DNA from: Promethearchaeota archaeon
GTDB taxonomy: Archaea; Asgardarchaeota; Lokiarchaeia; Sigynarchaeales; SOKP01
Assembly: GCA_019057975.1 (NCBI GenBank)
Contig: JAHLWJ010000136.1
Span: forward strand, 1-11,106
Length of the DNA stretch: 11,106 bases
Direction: 5' to 3'
This document shows positions 7,305 through 11,106 of the stretch, one piece after another. The position numbers and the translations under genes were made by a program. The notes below the pieces were generated by a model. That model did no database searches, was not told the DNA's origin, and worked only from the letters and a program-made list of their open reading frames with translations. The first letter of the stretch is position 1. Each line of letters begins with the position of its first letter.

Positions 7305-8186
7305 ATGGAATATGCGCTATTTTTAGGATGTACAATACCTTTAAAGTTACCTCATTTAGAGAAAGCTTTTAGAGATGTTGCAAGCATTTTAAATGTGAAA
7401 TTAAAGGAAATGGAAGGAGTAAGTTGTTGTCCTGAGCCAGTATCTTTACAATCTTTAAATATAGATACTTGGATGACTTTGGGAGCAAGAAATTTAGCAA
7501 TTGCAGAGAAAATGGGTTTAAATATTATGACAATCTGTTCTGGTTGTTATGAAACCTTAAAGACAGTAAGTGTGTTATTGAAAGAAGATGAGGAATATTT
7601 GGCAAAAATTAATGAAACTCTAAAGAAAATTAATTATAAATACACCGGTAAAACTAAGGTATTTCATTTTGTTGAATTATTCAGCCAACCAGAATGGTTA
7701 GAAAAAATAAAAAATATACTAGTAAAACCTCTAGATGATTTGAATCTTGCTGTACATTATGGTTGCCATCTTATAAGACCGAGTAAGATTATGCAGTTTG
7801 ATCACCCCGAGAAACCTGAAAAAATTGATATCATACTACAAGCACTCGGAGCTAAAACAATTGAGTTTGCAACCAAATTAGAATGTTGTGGCTATTGCGC
7901 GAGATTACAAGATGAAATTGGGGAAAAATTGGTTGAGGATAAGATGACAGAACTATGTGAACTTGAAGAAGAAGTTGATGCACTAATTGCTGTATGCCCT
8001 GCCTGCACCACTCAATATGATAGAAAGGAAAAAATAATTTCTCGTAAATCGGGAAAGGATCTAGATATTCCTGTCTTATATTTAGCTGAAATCATGGCAT
8101 ATGCATTAGGAGTAGATCTTCAAGATCTCAGTCTGAAGAACAGAAGTGTTAAGCCAAATAAGTTAATTAATAAATTAACAACCTAA
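7305..8186 (+). CDS. hdrB: Heterodisulfide reductase subunit B (HdrB-like, two CCG domains)
   Basis: Subunit that in methanogens carries the two non-cubane 4Fe-4S clusters and reduces CoM-S-S-CoB. Both CCG motifs are intact in this 293-aa protein: C9, C41-C42, C78 and C81 (gaps of 31, 35 and 2), and C154, C194-C195, C231 and C234 (gaps of 39, 35 and 2). These spacings fit the published CX31-39CCX35-36CXXC rule. An extra C198 follows the second CC. Because the next genes are metV and metF, and no methanogenesis gene is present, the electron acceptor here is more likely the MetFV module or another small molecule than a heterodisulfide; this is inference. Start ATG at 7305 follows a GGTG element at 7293-7296. 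The last ~25 residues are lysine-rich and probably disordered. Confidence 0.92.
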   Translation: MEYALFLGCTIPLKLPHLEKAFRDVASILNVKLKEMEGVSCCPEPVSLQSLNIDTWMTLGARNLAIAEKMGLNIMTICSGCYETLKTVSVLLKEDEEYLAKINETLKKINYKYTGKTKVFHFVELFSQPEWLEKIKNILVKPLDDLNLAVHYGCHLIRPSKIMQFDHPEKPEKIDIILQALGAKTIEFATKLECCGYCARLQDEIGEKLVEDKMTELCELEEEVDALIAVCPACTTQYDRKEKIISRKSGKDLDIPVLYLAEIMAYALGVDLQDLSLKNRSVKPNKLINKLTT

Positions 8187-8206
8187 GAAGTATGATTTTT
8201 TCAAGC

Positions 8207-8249
8207 ACATATATTATAAATAATAATAAAAAAAAGAAAAAAAAAGGAG
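8207..8249 (+). promoter_or_regulatory. Possible internal promoter and ribosome binding site of metV
   Basis: The 72-base gap after hdrB contains a TATA-like stretch (ATATATTATAAATAAT, about 8207-8223), then an A-rich run (eight A, one G, nine A at 8228-8245) ending in GGAG at 8246-8249, ten bases before the metV ATG. The ribosome binding site is convincing. The promoter is only a possibility in such AT-rich DNA, but it would let metVF be expressed apart from hdrACB. Confidence 0.45.
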
Positions 8250-8258
8250 TTTTGTAAT

Positions 8259-8954
8259 ATGATAATTACACAATTAAAAGATTTAAACCAAATATACGAT
8301 CTGATAAAACCATATGACAAGATTTTGATTGCTGGTTGCGACGGATGTTGTCAACCTCCTCGATCCCTTAATGAAGCAAAAGTTCTTGGACAACTTTTAG
8401 AATTAAAATCGAGAACAGAAAATAAAGATTTAAAATGGAAAGCAATTACTGTCCTACGGCAATGTGATGATAGGATAGCGGCTACAACATGCCGTCCTTA
8501 TATAGAAGAATTCGATGCAATTTTAACCTTAGCATGCGGACTTGGGGTAGTAATGATGAATAAGGTCCTCCCCGAAATTCTTACCTTTCCAGCTCAAAAT
8601 AGCATGTTTGGAGGCGTTCAAAACACAGGTGAGAATAATTTTATTGAATATTGTGAAACCTGTGGTGATTGTATTATCGGAGAAACTGGTGGTGTATGTC
8701 CACGTGCAGGATGCGCTAAACATCTGAGTAATGGACCTTGTGGAGGTATGGTTGAAGGAATGTGTGAGGTTGGAGGTTATACGATTCCTTGTGCATGGGT
8801 ACGTATTTGGGCTCGATTAAAAGAATTTAACAGGCTTGATCTCTTTAAGAAGTATAGAGGTCCAAGAGATTTTCGAACATCTACTAGTCCTGGATATATG
8901 ACAATCTATAAAGATTATACAAATATTAAAGAAGAAAAGGAGGGGAAAGAATAA
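8259..8954 (+). CDS. metV: MetV-like methylene-tetrahydrofolate reductase partner protein (MTHFR C-terminal zinc/Fe-S domain)
   Basis: Electron-relay partner of MetF in acetogen-type methylene-H4-folate reductases. At 231 aa it has the family's usual length and is very cysteine-rich (14 Cys). The N-terminal half is an alpha/beta domain starting with a Cys motif (C27, C30, C31). The C-terminal half has the family pattern CETCGDC at 132-138, C147, C152, C161, C169 and C178, with the recognisable NGPCGGM turn at 158-164; these bind Fe-S and Zn in relatives. In the N-terminal motif I expect a third Cys near position 34, which is Pro here, while C31 is adjacent to C30; this may be a variant ligand set. 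Overlaps nothing; metF begins directly after its stop codon, so the two are translated together. Family call is strong, electron route is inferred from neighbours. Confidence 0.88.
   Translation: MIITQLKDLNQIYDLIKPYDKILIAGCDGCCQPPRSLNEAKVLGQLLELKSRTENKDLKWKAITVLRQCDDRIAATTCRPYIEEFDAILTLACGLGVVMMNKVLPEILTFPAQNSMFGGVQNTGENNFIEYCETCGDCIIGETGGVCPRAGCAKHLSNGPCGGMVEGMCEVGGYTIPCAWVRIWARLKEFNRLDLFKKYRGPRDFRTSTSPGYMTIYKDYTNIKEEKEGKE
8937..8945 (+). promoter_or_regulatory. Shine-Dalgarno site of metF
   Basis: AAGGAGGGG inside the 3' end of metV, nine bases before the metF ATG at 8955. It fixes that start and points to coupled metV-metF translation. Confidence 0.75.
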
Positions 8955-9908
8955 ATGACAAAAAGACCGGCGTTTAGCAATTTAATGAAAGCTGTCAGTG
9001 ATGGTCATTTCGTGTTTACAGGAGAACTCGAACCAAAGAAAATCTTAAATCTAGATGAGATTATACATTCTGCTAAAGCAATGAAAAAAACAGGTAGAAT
9101 AGTAGCCGCCAATGTAACAGACGGTCCCCAAGGTGATGCCTATATGTCATCAATGGTACCAAGTTATATGGTTCAAGAAAAAGCAAATATTGAAACTGTG
9201 TGGCAAGTAACTATAAGAGACAGAAATCGTGTTGCTCTCTTTGGTGATGTTATCGCAGGTGCAGTTCTTGGGTTAAAAAATATTCTTACACTTACAGGAG
9301 ATCATACAGCCTTAGGAGATCATAAAAAAGGTCGTCCAGTATATGATATAGATAGTACTCAGTTTGCTGAAATGCTTTCTATGATGATAGATGATGGGAC
9401 TGATTACGAAGGTAATGAAATTCAAGGTGGAAAAATAGAGATGAACTTTGGATGCGTTGCAAACCCTAACAGTGACCCTCGTGAACCAGAAATCCTTAAG
9501 GTAGGCCGTAAGGTGGAACTAGGTATCGACTTTATCCAGACGCAAACTGCTTTTGATATTGATCAAGCAAAAGAATTCTTAAAAGAATTAGAACAGTTCA
9601 ACGTACCTGTTCTATTGGGCCTCTTCCCTCTTAAATCTCATGGAATTGCTTGGTATTTCGATAATTTTATTCCGGGAGTTTCGGTTCCAAAGGATCTACT
9701 TAAATCTTTAAAAACTGCAGAAAAGGAAAATAAAGGAAACAAGCCAGGGAAATATGCGGCTATTGATAAAATTAATATCGAATTCTTTAAACCATTTATC
9801 GAGGAAATTAAAAAAACCACCAAAGCTGCGGGTATACATTGTATGGCAGTGGAATATGAAAGACTTTTCGCTCCCTTACTAGGGGATTTCCCGGAATATG
9901 TGAAGTAA
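8955..9908 (+). CDS. metF: Methylene-tetrahydrofolate reductase flavoprotein (MetF-like)
   Basis: FAD/FMN-dependent TIM-barrel enzyme reducing the methylene group on tetrahydrofolate, or possibly tetrahydromethanopterin, to methyl in the C1 or Wood-Ljungdahl methyl branch. The 317-aa chain begins with the family's short N-terminus, then FTGELEP at 21-27 (E24 or E26 corresponds to the catalytic Glu), NVTDGP at 53-58, IRDRN at 87-91 (the cofactor-site Arg-Asp stretch), LTGDH at 113-117, the GCVANP turn at 166-171, and FIQTQTAFD at 193-201. There is no fused MetV domain; metV is the separate gene directly upstream with no gap. NAD(P)H use is not evident, and the Hdr neighbours suggest that electrons arrive through MetV/HdrABC. 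The pterin substrate cannot be told from sequence. A run of seven T lies 16-22 bases after the stop. Confidence 0.92.
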   Translation: MTKRPAFSNLMKAVSDGHFVFTGELEPKKILNLDEIIHSAKAMKKTGRIVAANVTDGPQGDAYMSSMVPSYMVQEKANIETVWQVTIRDRNRVALFGDVIAGAVLGLKNILTLTGDHTALGDHKKGRPVYDIDSTQFAEMLSMMIDDGTDYEGNEIQGGKIEMNFGCVANPNSDPREPEILKVGRKVELGIDFIQTQTAFDIDQAKEFLKELEQFNVPVLLGLFPLKSHGIAWYFDNFIPGVSVPKDLLKSLKTAEKENKGNKPGKYAAIDKINIEFFKPFIEEIKKTTKAAGIHCMAVEYERLFAPLLGDFPEYVK

Positions 9909-9924
9909 ACAATAACTATTAAAA

Positions 9925-9931
9925 TTTTTTT
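9925..9931 (+). terminator. T-run, possible terminator after metF
   Basis: Seven consecutive T (TTTTTTT) 16-22 bases past the metF stop, without a hairpin, as in archaeal U-rich termination. It lies just ahead of the lrp promoter, so the regulator could be a separate transcript. Confidence 0.35.
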
Positions 9932-9936
9932 ATTAA

Positions 9937-9955
9937 GTTTTATATTTTAAATAAC
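9937..9955 (+). promoter_or_regulatory. Candidate promoter of the Lrp gene with an imperfect palindrome
   Basis: GTTTTATATTTTAAATAAC contains a TATA box (TTTTATAT at 9938-9945) and is an imperfect dyad: six of nine pairs match, with GTT at one end and AAC at the other. Its centre is about 15 bases before the ATG at 9961 and 27 before the second ATG at 9973. An Lrp protein binding here would block its own transcription. The match is weak and partly reflects AT content. Confidence 0.35.
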
Positions 9956-9960
9956 CGAAT

Positions 9961-10425
9961 ATGAGGAAAAAAATGAAAAATCTTGACGATAAAGATAAAA
10001 GAATTCTTGAAATGCTTCTTGAGGATTCTAGAAGACCATACCATGAAATCGCAGAAGATATAAATGTGAATTTATCTGAATCTACTGTAAGAAAAAGAGT
10101 TATCAAGCTTCAAGAAGAAGGAGTAATTGAAAAATTTACTATAAAAATTTGTCGCGAAGATGAGAGATGTATTATTGCATTCCTTACATTATTTCCAAAA
10201 ACTCAGACTGAAACAAAAGAATTACTGAGAGAAGCACAAATTCTTCCTCAATGTGAGGAAGTTTACTTTCTCGCTGGAGAATGTGGTGTTTTAGTAAAAG
10301 TTAATGTACCAGAAATAATTGAATTAGATGCGTTAATAGAATCATTTCGTGCTCGTGCTGATGTGAAAAGTGTGGAGAGAGTATGCGTGGTTTTAAGACC
10401 TATTAAAACAGTTTCTCAAAATTAA
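9961..10425 (+). CDS. Lrp/AsnC-family transcription regulator
   Basis: DNA-binding regulator, usually an octamer or dimer that senses an amino acid or related metabolite. At 154 aa it has the standard plan: helix-turn-helix at about 9-60 (DKDKRILEMLLEDSRRPYHE, then SESTVRKRVIKLQEEGVIEK) and a RAM/AsnC effector domain from about 68 to 148 (IIAFLTLF, VYFLAGECGVLVKV, SVERVCVVLRP). The effector loop reads GECG where relatives often have G-x-Tyr/Trp-Asp, and the protein has five Cys (64, 70, 98, 108, 142), which is many for this family. Two starts are possible: ATG at 9961, or ATG at 9973, which has GAGG at 9963-9966 six bases ahead and leaves a 150-aa protein with a more typical N-terminus. I favour 9973. 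It follows metF by 52 bases and probably controls the metVF/Hdr cluster or itself; no effector can be named. Confidence 0.9.
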   Translation: MRKKMKNLDDKDKRILEMLLEDSRRPYHEIAEDINVNLSESTVRKRVIKLQEEGVIEKFTIKICREDERCIIAFLTLFPKTQTETKELLREAQILPQCEEVYFLAGECGVLVKVNVPEIIELDALIESFRARADVKSVERVCVVLRPIKTVSQN

Positions 10426-10858
10426 ACTTGTAATTTATGAACAATATTAGAACTTATGTAAAATTATCTAATTTGAAATACAATTACGATTTCTATATAA
10501 GTTTTAACACCAATTCAGTAAAATTATAGAAATTTTCCTTCTAAAAACAATATCTTTAAATTATTTTTTATAAGATGATAAGAGAAGAAAAGAGTTCTTC
10601 TCTCATTTTAGAATTGAGTGAAAATAGTGATCAAAAAACATGTTATTTTTCGATGTTGCCTATTTAAATTCCTCGAATTTTTCCTTTAATATGTTGATAG
10701 TATGATAATGTTTTTGATACCTACAATATATCAAAAAGAAATTTATTTGGAAAAATGCGAAATTGTCTAATAATCCAAATTTTTATCATTAAAAATATAA
10801 CTTTTAATATTAAACTAAAATACCTAGAATTAAAGAAGTTAAAATAAAAATAATAGAT
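10426..10858. other. AT-rich non-coding region between lrp and a convergent membrane-protein gene
   Basis: 433 bases with no reading frame I would defend and no tRNA-like structure. It contains one clear hairpin (10581-10603) and several T-rich runs that could terminate lrp from the left and the minus-strand gene from the right. Confidence 0.6.
10581..10603. terminator. Hairpin, 9-bp stem, possible bidirectional terminator
   Basis: AGAGAAGAA and TTCTTCTCT are perfect complements around a five-base AAGAG loop. On the plus strand CATTTTAG follows. It lies between two genes that point at each other, as expected for a terminator or mRNA 3' end, but the stem is purine/pyrimidine-biased and weak. 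Confidence 0.4.
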
Positions 10859-11106
10859 TTAATAATTAGCTTTCTTAATATACCCAAAGAAAATAACCAA
10901 ACCAATTATTATGTCTAATGCTTCAGTTATAACTATAAATAAGGCATTTTCTCCGATTACATTTTGGAATAAAACTCTTAATATATTAGATATTAGATAC
11001 CCTGTAAATCCTATGGCAATAATTAGTGGATGTATTTGAGATAATCGTTTATTGCGATATGAAAAGTAGAACATCCAAGTGGTAACTAACAATGACAAAA
11101 TAATAA
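10859..11106 (-). CDS. C-terminal part of an unrecognised membrane protein
   Basis: Not recognised. About 82 residues are visible, and the frame is open to the window edge. A TTG at 11096-11098 is the first standard start codon seen, but the frame continues upstream of it (Ile-Ile), so the gene most likely begins outside. Three hydrophobic stretches can be seen: one ending in TTWMFYFSY, one around HPLIIAIGFTGYLI, and one around ALFIVITEALDIIIGLVIFF, separated by short polar loops (RNKRLSQ; QNVIGENA) and followed by a basic tail KKANY. The pattern suits a multi-pass membrane protein whose tail is probably cytosolic by the positive-inside rule. No catalytic or binding motif is visible in this piece. 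Confidence 0.6.
   Translation of the reverse strand, partial: IILSLLVTTWMFYFSYRNKRLSQIHPLIIAIGFTGYLISNILRVLFQNVIGENALFIVITEALDIIIGLVIFFGYIKKANY

Noticed and set aside
7305..8186. HdrB as proof of methanogenesis
   Set aside because: HdrB-like proteins occur in many non-methanogens. The neighbours are metV and metF, and no methanogenesis gene is present, so CoM-S-S-CoB reduction is not supported.
8228..8245. Slippery A-run as a programmed frameshift or transcript-slippage site
   Set aside because: It is outside any coding frame, just ahead of the metV ribosome binding site, and is more simply an A-rich leader.
1..11106. Mobile element, CRISPR array, tRNA or rRNA
   Set aside because: I found no transposase or integrase, no regularly spaced repeats, no terminal inverted repeats and no cloverleaf-like GC-rich stretch.

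Overview
The window is AT-rich DNA that looks archaeal. Signs of this are AT-rich promoters of the TATA type, Shine-Dalgarno sites inside tightly packed operons, a GTP-type PEP carboxykinase of archaeal size, a COG2229-like small GTPase with a C-terminal winged-helix segment, heterodisulfide-reductase (Hdr) proteins and an Lrp/AsnC regulator. Low GC combined with a small GTPase and Wood-Ljungdahl-type genes makes an Asgard archaeon (Lokiarchaeia-like) my best guess. That placement is inference, and other low-GC archaea are possible.

Layout. 1-151 is the upstream region of pckG. 152-2029 (+) encodes GTP-dependent PEP carboxykinase. 2045-2740 (-) encodes a small GTPase whose stop lies 15 bases from that of pckG. 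Its reading frame has no ATG, GTG or TTG ahead of the P-loop. 2741-3283 is a 543-base AT-rich region that carries the divergent promoters of the GTPase gene and of the main operon. 3284-9908 (+) is the core of the window: an Hdr/methylene-tetrahydrofolate-reductase cluster in the order hdrA (very large, 1161 aa), hdrC, hdrB, a 72-base gap, metV, metF. 9961-10425 (+) is an Lrp/AsnC regulator. 10426-10858 is non-coding with one hairpin. 10859-11106 (-) is the C-terminal part of an unrecognised membrane protein that runs off the window.

How the genes fit together. metF (flavin reductase of methylene-H4-folate type) and metV (its Fe-S/Zn partner) reduce methylene-C1 carrier to methyl-C1 carrier in the Wood-Ljungdahl methyl branch. 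In some acetogens, Moorella being the case I know, MetFV is made together with HdrABC and MvhD as a complex proposed to couple this exergonic step to another electron transfer by flavin-based bifurcation. Here the same parts sit together in an apparent archaeon. HdrA is a tandem fusion: a QmoA-sized HdrA-like half with two ferredoxin clusters, a second HdrA with the family's N-terminal domain, FAD domain and two more ferredoxin clusters, and a C-terminal MvhD domain. This resembles a fused QmoA-QmoB. HdrC and HdrB are complete, with all their cluster ligands. I propose one soluble complex that links the methylene-carrier reductase to ferredoxin and to a second electron carrier or hydrogenase/dehydrogenase docking at the MvhD domain. 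No hydrogenase or formate dehydrogenase gene is in the window, so the partner is unknown. The Lrp protein next door is the obvious candidate regulator. PEP carboxykinase would draw on the C3/C4 pool fed by carbon fixation, but nothing in the sequence ties it physically to the Hdr operon.
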